A DNA stretch of 24,020 nucleotides. It comes from JBDKTH01 sp964558295 (lineage in GTDB: Bacteria > Planctomycetota > Planctomycetia > Pirellulales > Thermoguttaceae). Below the pieces are notes generated by a model. The model did not search any database, was not told the origin of the DNA, and saw nothing but the letters and a program-made list of their open reading frames with translations. The position numbers and the translations under genes are program-made. The stretch spans positions 1 to 24,020 of the forward strand of contig CAZLDQ010000076.1 of NCBI GenBank assembly GCA_964558295.1. Direction: 5' to 3'. Below, one piece after another: positions 7,918-15,174 of the stretch. Within the stretch, counting starts at the first letter, position 1; the number at the start of each line of letters is the position of its first letter.

Positions 7918-10900
7918 TTACTTGCCCTCACGGATCAACTGCTCAATCGCCGCAGCCAGGGCTTGCCGGGTCGTGTAGAGCAGGGTCGGGTCGGGGAGAT
8001 TCTTGCTCGTGTAGCGCCCGCCGGCGTTGGGGATCGTCACGAGGGCGGCGGCCTGTTCCAGGGCTTTTTCGGCTTGGCTCACGTCGCGGCCCGCGGCCTT
8101 CGCCTCGGTTGCCAAGCGGCGGAGGAGATAGAGGTATTCATAATCCTCGACTCCTTCGCGGGCTTGCTCCAGGCGGATCGAACTGACCGGACCGGCATGG
8201 CTGATCGGCTTGCCCGGGTAGAGTAAGAATCCGTCGCCGTTGGGATAACGAATCCAATAGGAACGGCCCGGCTCGTCCGACTGGTGGATGTAGGCGTGCC
8301 AGCCGAAGCGATAGGGATCGTAGGTGAGCCAGGCGACCCCCCAGAATTCGTAGGCGTCGGCGCCATATTTGAAGCAGTAATGGGGCAGGAGCCGTTCGGT
8401 GGCGCAAAGCGGCGTGTCGGTACACATCTGTCCGTCGGTCGTAAACCAAACCCGCTCGCCGGCCGCCTTGAGCTGGGCGATTTTTTCGGTCGGGACAATC
8501 CCATAGTGGCCGATCCCCCAGATATCGAGATAGCCGTCCCAGTCGGGCACATGGTGCCAAGTGCTCGAGTAGATGGGAATCTCCGGGCTGACCTCGTGGA
8601 TCATGTCGCACAACGCTCGCATCTGTTTGCGGATCGGTTCTTTGGTGTAAAAGGGCTCGTCGGAAATATAGAGGACGAACTTCTTGTCCCAGCCCTTCGC
8701 CTTCATGTGGTCCCAGAAGGTCTTAAGCATGGCCTGGTACATCTTCTTGTATTCCGGCCGGAGCTGACTGCGGTCGGCCCCTTCATAAGGCGGTTCGCCC
8801 GGGTAGGGATGCTCGCCGAACAAGGGCCTCGGAGCAAACCCCCAGCCGAATAGATAGAGGTGCCAAGGCGTGTAGGAATGCGGGGCCTTCACTTCGTCGA
8901 AGTACCATTGGGCCATCTGGTCGAACTCAGTGAAGTCGGCAATGACCTGGCCGTCCTTGTAGTCGAACTTCGGGGCAACCCGAATTCGATCGGGGCAGAG
9001 TCGGCGACTTGTCATGAAGCGAACGATCTCCGGATACGCCTCTTCGAGCGACTGCTGCCACACCTCGCCTCGGCCCAGCCGTGCGTCGTAGATCGCCTTG
9101 ACGTGGTTCTCGTCGGGCAAGGTGAAGTCCCAGACGTGTACGGCCAGGGGGACCTCAGCGACCGACTTGCCTTGCGAGACGAAACGCACCTTGCCGGAGT
9201 AGTCTCCAGCTGCCGCGTCTTTGGCGACTCCCACGGTGACCCACACGGCGTGGGTTTGGTTGGCCGGCAGATCCAGCGTGTTACGAGGCAAGAGCGGATC
9301 GGGCCAAAGGCCGGCCCAACCGTCGCATTGGCCCGGTTGGGTAGGAATCTTGCGTTGCCAGGCAGGCGAGAGCGACTGGTAGTAGCTGGTCGGATGATCG
9401 ATCGGCACGTAGCCGACGACGTTGACTTCCACGTCTTGGAGCTTTGCCCCCTGGGGCCCGGTGAGTGGGTCAACGACCACTTGCACCCCCTGGAGGGCTC
9501 GCGGGCTGCGAATGGCCAGTTGCAGCGGCTCCTTCTCGTTGCGGGCACAGGTGATCGTCGCCGGCGGCGCGGTGCGGGGGGCCGGCTCATCAGGGAAGAC
9601 CTTGACGACCGCTTCGACGGGCCAAACCCGCATTGGGGCGGTCTCTGGGAGCGGCCGCCCTTCCAAGCAGGCCACCATGCCCGGCAGGCATTCGGCCATC
9701 AACACGCCGTCGTGCCAAAGCGTGCCCGTGGCGTCCATCGTCAGGTGCACGTGCAGCGAGGCCGCATCGGCCGGCATCACGACCCGGCCCGACAGGAGCT
9801 TCCAATCGGTGGTCCCATTGAGGTCGGGTCCGATACTGAGCATCGCATCCGTCTTGCAGAGCTTTCCGGACGCATCGAGGCAATGGGCGTGCAATCGCGC
9901 GTTGCCCTGAAGATCCTCACACTTGACCCAAGCGGCCAGAAGATAGGTATGCCCGGCTTGCACCGGAACCTTCTGCTGCCAGCCGCGCCAATTCTTCTGG
10001 GCGTTGTGGGGCACAAGCATTTTCGCACATCGCCGCCCCAGTTCGGAACGCGTCGTCGTGTCAAAGCCGAAGGTCACTCCCTCACGAGCGTTCGCACCGC
10101 TGGCGGTCCATCCCTCGGGCAAGTCCTTGCCCTGTTCAAAGCTGGGATTCTTCACCAGATTGTGCGAACCGGTAACCAGCGTGGGGTATTGCGAAGCAGT
10201 CGGGAGTTTGATCTGCGGGTTATTCGTGTAGTAGACGTAATAATTGGCTACCGTTTTGGACGGCACCTGGGCTTCCAACAGCATCAGGTTGCCGTCGAGG
10301 AAATGCTTCACCGGTTTCCCGTCGTGGATCGCGACGACTGCGTTGCGGTTCAATTGGCCGTGCAGACGGCTATCGAGCATGCCGGCGTTGAGGAAAACGA
10401 GCGGCCGAGGTAACGCCTGTTCGGAGAAGTTGTAGACCCGCACAAGCAGGCGGTGGTCCCAAGAAGCCCCGTCGGCCCGCTGGGGAGCATGCCAGGTCGC
10501 GTCGCGGCCCGTTTCGTTGAGCGTCATTCGCTCGGGAGCCGAGGCCCGCGCGAGGAGCGTTCCGTCGTGGTGGCATTCGAGCGTGACGTTGTCAAACCAG
10601 GCGGTCCCCGTGCCGCGAAGGACGGTCCCCAGATCGGCCCGATTCGCCTCGGCCGGGGCCGTGAATTCCGCGGTCACTTGCTTCCAATCAAAGGTCCCCT
10701 CGCCGGCCGTGAGCATCGGCGCAATCATCATCGACTTTTCTTGATTGCCCACATGGATGTACCAGCCAGCGCGTCCCTTGACGTTCTCCGCTTTGACCCA
10801 GGCCCGCATGACGTACTTGGCCCCGCCGATGATATGGATGCCGGCCTGGCGCGTGGCGATCCAGGTGGGCTCGGCGCCGTCGGCAACCACGGTCTTCAGG

Positions 10901-11466
10901 CAGCGCGTGCCCGACTGCGGATGCTCCGTACTCCAGGTGGCCTGGTGCTGGGCGTCGGAGTCATCGTGTTTCCAGCCGCTGGGCACGTCGCCACTTCCCT
11001 GTTCGACATCGCCGTTGACCAGCCCCATGCGCACGTCGAGCATGTCGGGCACCTGGCCGGCGGTCGGATTGTCGAAGTAGACGTAATAGGTGGCTGAGCC
11101 ATGTGCAGGACACTCGGCGGGGAGCACCAACGTGCTGCCGGCCGGGATCGGGCCATCGGCCAGCGGATTGCCGTCCGGGCCGTTGACGGCGTAGAGCATC
11201 TCCACGCCGTCGCTGTTGGTCAGACGGATCTCTCGCAGAGCCTGACCGACCAGCGCGGCCTCGCCGTCGGCCGTGCCGATCCGGACGGAAACCGGCTCGC
11301 CCTCGGCCGGAGTGGCGCGGTCGTTTTGGACCGTGATGGCCACACGCCCCTGCCACCAGCCACCGCCATCCAGATAGAGCGGATGCCGCCAGGGGGTAGC
11401 GGCCATCGCCGATAGGCTAAGACTGAGCACGACAACGATGAGAAAGCTTCGTCCAATCTGACGCAT
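7918..11466 (-). CDS. large secreted GH123/DUF4091-like protein with two jelly-roll domains
   Basis: A 1,182-residue exported protein, likely acting on glycans. ATG 11466 (GGA of AAAGGA 6 bases upstream, then a signal peptide MRQIGRSFLIVVVLSLSLSA) is preferred over TTG 11499. Two carbohydrate-binding-like jelly rolls are seen at about residues 149-310 (VNGDVEQGSGDVPSGW ... AWFDNVTLE) and 436-592 (NPSFEQGKDLPEGW ... LWHDGVLMAE). The C-terminal half matches DUF4091/GH123 proteins: ISDEP at 934-938, where GH123 N-acetyl-beta-galactosaminidases use an Asp-Glu pair (here Asp936-Glu937), and the family's closing signature (GDGFLLYPG, SIRLEQAREGVEDYEYLYLL). By family the mechanism would be substrate-assisted N-acetylhexosaminidase action; true activity is inference. 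Neighbours are a secreted esterase downstream and no sulfatase or transporter. The stop codon directly abuts a tandem repeat array. Confidence 0.87.
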   Translation of the reverse strand: MRQIGRSFLIVVVLSLSLSAMAATPWRHPLYLDGGGWWQGRVAITVQNDRATPAEGEPVSVRIGTADGEAALVGQALREIRLTNSDGVEMLYAVNGPDGNPLADGPIPAGSTLVLPAECPAHGSATYYVYFDNPTAGQVPDMLDVRMGLVNGDVEQGSGDVPSGWKHDDSDAQHQATWSTEHPQSGTRCLKTVVADGAEPTWIATRQAGIHIIGGAKYVMRAWVKAENVKGRAGWYIHVGNQEKSMMIAPMLTAGEGTFDWKQVTAEFTAPAEANRADLGTVLRGTGTAWFDNVTLECHHDGTLLARASAPERMTLNETGRDATWHAPQRADGASWDHRLLVRVYNFSEQALPRPLVFLNAGMLDSRLHGQLNRNAVVAIHDGKPVKHFLDGNLMLLEAQVPSKTVANYYVYYTNNPQIKLPTASQYPTLVTGSHNLVKNPSFEQGKDLPEGWTASGANAREGVTFGFDTTTRSELGRRCAKMLVPHNAQKNWRGWQQKVPVQAGHTYLLAAWVKCEDLQGNARLHAHCLDASGKLCKTDAMLSIGPDLNGTTDWKLLSGRVVMPADAASLHVHLTMDATGTLWHDGVLMAECLPGMVACLEGRPLPETAPMRVWPVEAVVKVFPDEPAPRTAPPATITCARNEKEPLQLAIRSPRALQGVQVVVDPLTGPQGAKLQDVEVNVVGYVPIDHPTSYYQSLSPAWQRKIPTQPGQCDGWAGLWPDPLLPRNTLDLPANQTHAVWVTVGVAKDAAAGDYSGKVRFVSQGKSVAEVPLAVHVWDFTLPDENHVKAIYDARLGRGEVWQQSLEEAYPEIVRFMTSRRLCPDRIRVAPKFDYKDGQVIADFTEFDQMAQWYFDEVKAPHSYTPWHLYLFGWGFAPRPLFGEHPYPGEPPYEGADRSQLRPEYKKMYQAMLKTFWDHMKAKGWDKKFVLYISDEPFYTKEPIRKQMRALCDMIHEVSPEIPIYSSTWHHVPDWDGYLDIWGIGHYGIVPTEKIAQLKAAGERVWFTTDGQMCTDTPLCATERLLPHYCFKYGADAYEFWGVAWLTYDPYRFGWHAYIHQSDEPGRSYWIRYPNGDGFLLYPGKPISHAGPVSSIRLEQAREGVEDYEYLYLLRRLATEAKAAGRDVSQAEKALEQAAALVTIPNAGGRYTSKNLPDPTLLYTTRQALAAAIEQLIREGK

Positions 11467-11519
11467 TATTGATCCTTTCCCTTTGGAGTGTTTGCTCAAG
11501 GTTTTTTGAGTGATTTGCT

Positions 11520-11548
11520 AGTTTAGTTCCCTAACGGGGGCCCTGCAA
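11520..11548 (-). promoter_or_regulatory. candidate promoter of the GH123-like gene
   Basis: Minus-strand TTGCAG (11543-11548) and TAAACT (11520-11525) are separated by exactly 17 bases, about 54 bases from the ATG at 11466. Consensus matches are 3/6 and 4/6. Confidence 0.3.
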
Positions 11549-11615
11549 TGTGCGAGGGGGCGCGACTCCCTTGGTTGTCCGCCCTCTGATGCGTTCTGAT
11601 GAATAAGACCTGTAG

Positions 11616-11637
11616 GGAACGCCCTCCGTGGCGTTTC
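11616..11637. repeat. small palindromic (REP-like) hairpin
   Basis: GGAACGCC (11616-11623) pairs with GGCGTTTC (11630-11637), an 8-bp stem with one G-T pair, around the loop CTCCGT. There is no T tract and no gene on either side ends here, so it looks like a dispersed palindrome. Confidence 0.45.
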
Positions 11638-12090
11638 GGGCGATGGCGATGATGGAACGCTACCGAGGACGTTGCCCACAGGATCGGGAGCGGTCGCTCT
11701 TGCCCCCGCCGTTTTGGAATCAAGCTTGGTTCGCGGGGGGGGCTTGGGGTGAATCTGCATTTTTCAAAGTGGGATATGCGAATACTCATTTTGTGCCCCT
11801 CCGCGCTTCCCAAAGTGGTCGCGGGAGAGTATCTTGAGGGTTTTGGCTGTCGGCGGCGTCTGCGGTTGGAAGAAGTGTGGCTGCGGGGCGTGTGCTGGCC
11901 ATGCCGAAGAAAGAGAAATCCCTCGGATTGCGCCAACCCCAGTGTCGGGTAGATTGAGGGAGGGTGTGGGAGGTATGGCAGGCTTGGCGGCCTGACGTAT
12001 ATAACGAGACAGGGGGCGTAATTCCTAGCAAGAGCGACTCCCTGAGTGCAATGTTGCGACTTCGGATTCCTTGACGCGGAGTTTTATTTC

Positions 12091-12261
12091 ATGGCAGCTA
12101 CAGTTGACACCGAAAAGTGCTCCGGATGCGGCGAATGCGTTCAGTCTTGCCCGCTGGAAGCGATTACGATGCAAGACAACGTGGCCGTGGTCGACGCAGA
12201 GACCTGCGGTGATTGCGGTGCTTGCGTCGACGTTTGCCCGAATGAAGCGATCTCTCTCTGA
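12091..12261 (+). CDS. 2[4Fe-4S] bacterial-type ferredoxin
   Basis: A 56-residue electron-transfer protein. Two classic cluster motifs are present: CSGCGECVQSCP (Cys10, 13, 16, 20) and CGDCGACVDVCP (Cys39, 42, 45, 49). The spacing is that of clostridial-type ferredoxins, and the last Cys of each motif normally ligates the other cluster. ATG 12091 has ggag 9 bases upstream; the upstream in-frame ATG at 12046 adds an unlikely Cys-rich tail. The gene stands alone, with its own intrinsic terminator 35 bases after the stop, so it is probably monocistronic. The partner enzymes are not in this window. Confidence 0.93.
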   Translation: MAATVDTEKCSGCGECVQSCPLEAITMQDNVAVVDAETCGDCGACVDVCPNEAISL

Positions 12262-12295
12262 TCGTTCGCGAGCGACGAACCTTAGGTTTGAGCAT

Positions 12296-12332
12296 AAACG
12301 GTGGACGGTGCGTGGCACGGTCCGCCGTTTTT
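12296..12332 (+). terminator. intrinsic terminator of the ferredoxin gene
   Basis: AAACGGTGGAC (12296-12306) pairs with GTCCGCCGTTT (12320-12330) over 11 bp with one G-T pair, and a T run covers 12328-12332. The loop can itself form GTG/CAC. It sits just after the ferredoxin stop. Confidence 0.85.
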
Positions 12333-12430
12333 GCTTGCCACCGCGAAGCGCGGTGACGTACCAGATTTAGCCGGCGAGCTTGTCCGCCGCGTTTTGGCGC
12401 ATGCACGAATGATTGTTGACGGGACAACAC

Positions 12431-12446
12431 GGTGTGCAAGCCCACC
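12431..12446. repeat. copy 2 of the GGYGKGC-AA-GCCC palindrome
   Basis: GGTGTGC-AA-GCCCACC has 6 of 7 positions paired, and it is followed by CCACC/GGTGG at 12442-12459. It shares GCAAGCCCACCGG with the sequence at 6355. It lies in the leader region before the ClpP-like gene and might affect its mRNA. Confidence 0.45.
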
Positions 12447-12492
12447 GGCTCCATGGTGGTGGCCGCATCCATAGTTCAAGGAGCCTCTGTTC

Positions 12493-13053
12493 ATGCCGCG
12501 TGACGAGCGTCAGGGACCGCCGGAAATCGCCCTGGTCGGCGATTTGGCGGACAATCAGAGCGAATTGTGCGAGAAGTTCTTGGACATCGAGCCGGGCGGG
12601 GAATGCCTGGTTTATTTCGATTCGCTGGGGGGAAGCCCCTATTGTGCGATTGCCCTGGTCTCGCTGATCCGCTTGCGAGGTCTGAAGGCCACGGCGATTG
12701 TTGCCGGCGAATGCTCGTCGGCTGCGTTATGGCCGTTTGCCGCCTGTCAGCGGCGGCTTGTCACGCCGTATAGCACGATGTTGTTTCACCCGATGAAATG
12801 GCAGAGTGAAGAGAATGTGGCCCTGGCCGAGGCGGCCGAATGGGCCCGACATTTCGCCCAACTGGAAACCGAGATGGACCAACTCCTCGCCGATCTGTTC
12901 GAGGTTCCCTTGGAAAAACTCCGTCCCTGGCTCACTCCTGGGCGTTATGTCTCCGGTGCTGAACTGGCCGAGGCCGGCCTGGCCGAGATGATCCCCCTCA
13001 AGCCGCTCGATCTGATCGGAAAAAAGCTGCCCGGCCGCTCGAAAGGGCGATGA
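12493..13053 (+). CDS. ClpP-like (crotonase-fold) protein lacking the catalytic Asp
   Basis: A 186-residue ClpP/SppA-superfamily protein. ATG 12493 follows AAGGAG with 9-base spacing. The ClpP fold is recognisable: YFDSLGGSPYCAIALVSLIR corresponds to the SPGG...A.AIYD region, AGECSSAALW carries a Ser at the nucleophile position (Ser76), LFHP supplies the His (His99), and YVSGAELAEAGLAEMI matches the FLSAPEAVEYGLVD segment. The catalytic Asp of ClpP (Asp171 in E. coli, in the ERDRFLS context) aligns with Gly150 in TPGRYVS, so the triad appears incomplete. It could be a degenerate or regulatory ClpP subunit, or use another acid. The ApbE gene follows after 50 bases on the same strand, probably in one operon. 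Confidence 0.75.
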   Translation: MPRDERQGPPEIALVGDLADNQSELCEKFLDIEPGGECLVYFDSLGGSPYCAIALVSLIRLRGLKATAIVAGECSSAALWPFAACQRRLVTPYSTMLFHPMKWQSEENVALAEAAEWARHFAQLETEMDQLLADLFEVPLEKLRPWLTPGRYVSGAELAEAGLAEMIPLKPLDLIGKKLPGRSKGR

Positions 13054-13103
13054 CTTGTGGCAAGTGAGGGAGAGGACAAAATGCCCATTTGGTCTTCCGG
13101 CTT

Positions 13104-14210
13104 ATGGCACGCAAAAGCACACGTCGCGATTTTCTGACCGGGAAAGCCGCGGGAGACGCCGCCGCCGATCGGCTCGAAGAGGCTGTCGCGGGCGACGGGC
13201 TCTTGCCGTTCGAACCGGACGGCGAATCGCTCCTGTTGCATGTGGCACGGCGGGCGATGGCCTGCGAATTCCAGGTGTTTTTCAACGTCGGGCAGTACGC
13301 CAATGCCACGGAAGCCGCCCTCGGGGCCCTCGACGTGATCGAGCGACTCGAAGCGCAGCTCTCCGTGTTTCGCCCGACGAGTGAAGTCAGCCGCCTCAAC
13401 GCCCTGGCTGCCGAAGGGCCAATGCCGGTGGAGCCGCGGCTGTTCGAGTTGCTCCAGACGGCCTTAGAACTCTCCGAGGCGACGGCCGGGGCCTACGACA
13501 TCACGTCCAGTCCGTTTTGGAAGGCCTGGGGATTCGCACGCCATGAAGGGAAGATTCCCACGGCCGACCAACTGGCCGAGGCGCGAAAGTGCGTCGGCTA
13601 TCAGGGGCTTCACCTCGATCCGGAGCAGAAGACAATCCACTTCCGCCAAGAAGGGATGGAGATCAACTTGGGGAGCATCGGCAAAGGCTATGCCCTGGAC
13701 CGAGCGGGGGAATGGCTAGCCGCCGCAGGCATCAACGATTTCCTGTTCCATGGCGGACAAAGCAGTGTCCTCGCCCGGGGGTCTGAGATTGTCGATGGCC
13801 GCGTGGCCGATCCGGCCCAGTCACGCGGTTGGCCCGTGGGGATTCGCCATCCCCTCCACAGAAACGTCCGGTTGGCGGAAGTCCGGCTGCGCAATCGAGC
13901 CTTGGGCACCTCGGGCACCGAGAATCAGTTCTTTCGCTATCAGGGGCGGCGCTACGGGCACATCCTCGATCCCCGCACGGGCTGGCCCGCCGAGCAACTC
14001 CTTTCGGCTACGGTGCTGGCACCCACGGCAGCGTTGGCCGATGCCCTCTCGACCGCTTTCTTCGTGATGGGGGCCGAGCCTGCCCTGGCGTATTGTCAAA
14101 CGCACCCGGAGATCGCCGCCATCCTCTTATGCCCCGTTCGTGGTGCCAAGGGCTACGAGATTCGCACCGCAGGGCTCGAAGCAGGAGATCTCCGCTTGCT
14201 TGCCGAGTAG
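13104..14210 (+). CDS. apbE: FAD:protein FMN transferase (ApbE family)
   Basis: A 368-residue enzyme that transfers FMN from FAD to a Thr of target flavoproteins, such as redox subunits of Rnf/Nqr-type complexes. ApbE signatures are present: LSVFRPTSEVSRLN near the start, AYDITSSPFWKAWGF, EINLGSIGKGYALDRA, GTSGTENQFF, YGHILDPRTGWPA, and DALSTAFFVMG near the end. ATG 13104 is chosen because the TTG at 13089 adds nothing recognisable; no strong Shine-Dalgarno is seen for either, which fits translation coupled to the ClpP-like gene 50 bases upstream. The N-terminus reads STRRDFLTGKAA, like a Tat motif, but no hydrophobic core follows, so export is uncertain. The electron-transfer theme is shared with the nearby ferredoxin, which is separated by a terminator. 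Confidence 0.9.
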   Translation: MARKSTRRDFLTGKAAGDAAADRLEEAVAGDGLLPFEPDGESLLLHVARRAMACEFQVFFNVGQYANATEAALGALDVIERLEAQLSVFRPTSEVSRLNALAAEGPMPVEPRLFELLQTALELSEATAGAYDITSSPFWKAWGFARHEGKIPTADQLAEARKCVGYQGLHLDPEQKTIHFRQEGMEINLGSIGKGYALDRAGEWLAAAGINDFLFHGGQSSVLARGSEIVDGRVADPAQSRGWPVGIRHPLHRNVRLAEVRLRNRALGTSGTENQFFRYQGRRYGHILDPRTGWPAEQLLSATVLAPTAALADALSTAFFVMGAEPALAYCQTHPEIAAILLCPVRGAKGYEIRTAGLEAGDLRLLAE

Positions 14211-14232
14211 AATTGGGGGGAGAATGTGATGC

Positions 14233-14283
14233 AAGAGAGTGCGGTTGGAGGGAGCACGCAAGCCGGGTATACTCTCTCTTTTA
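14233..14283 (+). terminator. candidate terminator after the ApbE gene
   Basis: AGAGAGT (14234-14240) and ACTCTCT (14271-14277) form an outer stem, TGCG/CGCA a nested stem, and CTTTT follows at 14278-14282. The loop is long and the stem A/G-rich, so this is a moderate call, but its position just after the stop at 14210 fits. Confidence 0.45.
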
Positions 14284-14390
14284 CCCAATAGCGGGGAATT
14301 CTGCCGACTTCACAGGGCCGGGGCAATCGGTTTAACGCCAGAGCGGCAAATTGTCGTCGATTGGCCCCGCTATTCTTGAATTTTGACTTC

Positions 14391-15065
14391 ATGAGCACGT
14401 TCTTACTCAGTCCTGGGTCCTATCTGGCGATCATCCTGTTGTTGATCCTGACAGGACTGGGGCTCCCTGTCCCTGAAGAAGTGGCGATCATTGCCGCCGG
14501 AGTGATGGCCGGCCATGGCCAGATGGATCCTTGGTTGGCGTGGGCATCGTGTATGGTTGGGGTGCTGATGGGCGATCTGGTGGTCTACGGGATTGGACGC
14601 CATTTCGGTCGGGCGTTCATCCGAGAGCATCCCTCCTGGGCCCGGCTGGTCAACGCCGAACGCGAAGCGCAGCTTGAGCGGATGATCCAGCGGCACGGGC
14701 TGAAGGTCTTCTTCCTCGCCCGCTTCCTCGTCGGGCTTCGCTCCCCCGTCTATCTGGCCGCAGGAGTGCTGCGCATGCCCGTGCGACGGTTTTTGCTGAT
14801 CGACTTGTCTTGTGCCAGTGTGGTCGTGGGGCTCTTCTTCCTGCTGAGCTTCTATTTTGGCCAGACGATTGTCCTTTGGATCCGGCGGGCAGAGATCTTG
14901 ATTACGGTGCTTGTGGTCGTAGGGCTTGCCGTGACAGGCCTCTTGGTCTGGCGGCACTATCGTGCCGCCCGCACCGCACCCACCCCCGGGGGTGTAGAGA
15001 AACTAACCTCCAAGAAGGACCCCGAGAGCGCCTCGTATGTCGACGAGGCTAAACACGTGGTGTAG
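14391..15065 (+). CDS. DedA-family membrane protein
   Basis: A 224-residue integral membrane protein of the DedA/VTT family (PF09335), whose members include undecaprenyl-phosphate and phospholipid flippases. ATG 14391 (MSTFLLSPGSY) is preferred over TTG 14361; no clear Shine-Dalgarno is visible. Family features in order: a first hydrophobic segment ending TGLGLPVPEE, AAGVMAGHG, the glycine-rich GVLMGDLVVYGIGRHFGR, the amphipathic re-entrant motif FFLARFLVGLRSPVYLAAGVLRMPVRRFLLID, then two C-terminal hydrophobic helices and a short charged tail. The acidic residues of PVPEE and the Arg of ARFLVGLR match positions important for transport in DedA proteins. It lies 180 bases after apbE and may start its own transcript. 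Confidence 0.9.
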   Translation: MSTFLLSPGSYLAIILLLILTGLGLPVPEEVAIIAAGVMAGHGQMDPWLAWASCMVGVLMGDLVVYGIGRHFGRAFIREHPSWARLVNAEREAQLERMIQRHGLKVFFLARFLVGLRSPVYLAAGVLRMPVRRFLLIDLSCASVVVGLFFLLSFYFGQTIVLWIRRAEILITVLVVVGLAVTGLLVWRHYRAARTAPTPGGVEKLTSKKDPESASYVDEAKHVV

Positions 15066-15091
15066 GATTGTACAGAAACCTCCGGCACAGT

Positions 15092-15128
15092 CGGGGGCCC
15101 CCGGTGTTACGAGACGTCGAACCGGGGG
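15092..15128. repeat. GC-rich palindrome and stem-loop before the secreted HEAT-like gene
   Basis: CGGGGGCCCCCG (15092-15103) is a perfect 12-bp palindrome. Its right half, as CCCCCGGT (15098-15105), can instead pair with ACCGGGGG (15121-15128) across a 15-base loop. No T tract follows. It lies between the DedA stop and the next Shine-Dalgarno. Confidence 0.45.
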
Positions 15129-15174
15129 GACTCGTGGCCGAAGGCTGGAAGAGCCACTCCAGGGGAGCCATGCG

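Larger units (their letters stand above)
11467..12090. other. gene-poor divergent spacer
   Basis: About 620 bases between divergent genes. The open frames here are low-complexity (Arg/Pro-rich) and unconvincing. It contains a candidate promoter for the leftward gene (11520-11548), a small hairpin CTCAA/TTGAG at 11495-11510, a REP-like hairpin at 11616-11637, and an AT-rich TATATA at 11998-12003 that might serve the ferredoxin gene. Confidence 0.5.

Noticed and set aside
7611..8186. Open frame through the repeats encoding a repeated peptide (AHKRDAYATTW)
   Set aside because: It is interrupted by the N gap, has no ribosome-binding site and runs into the antisense of the GH123-like gene. The peptide repeat simply reflects the DNA repeat.
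8860..10413. 517-codon open frame antisense to the GH123-like gene
   Set aside because: No recognisable domain; its codons mirror the sense gene.
11523..11936. 137-codon minus-strand frame in the spacer
   Set aside because: Arg/Pro/His-rich composition with no domain and no ribosome-binding site; it covers a palindromic repeat.
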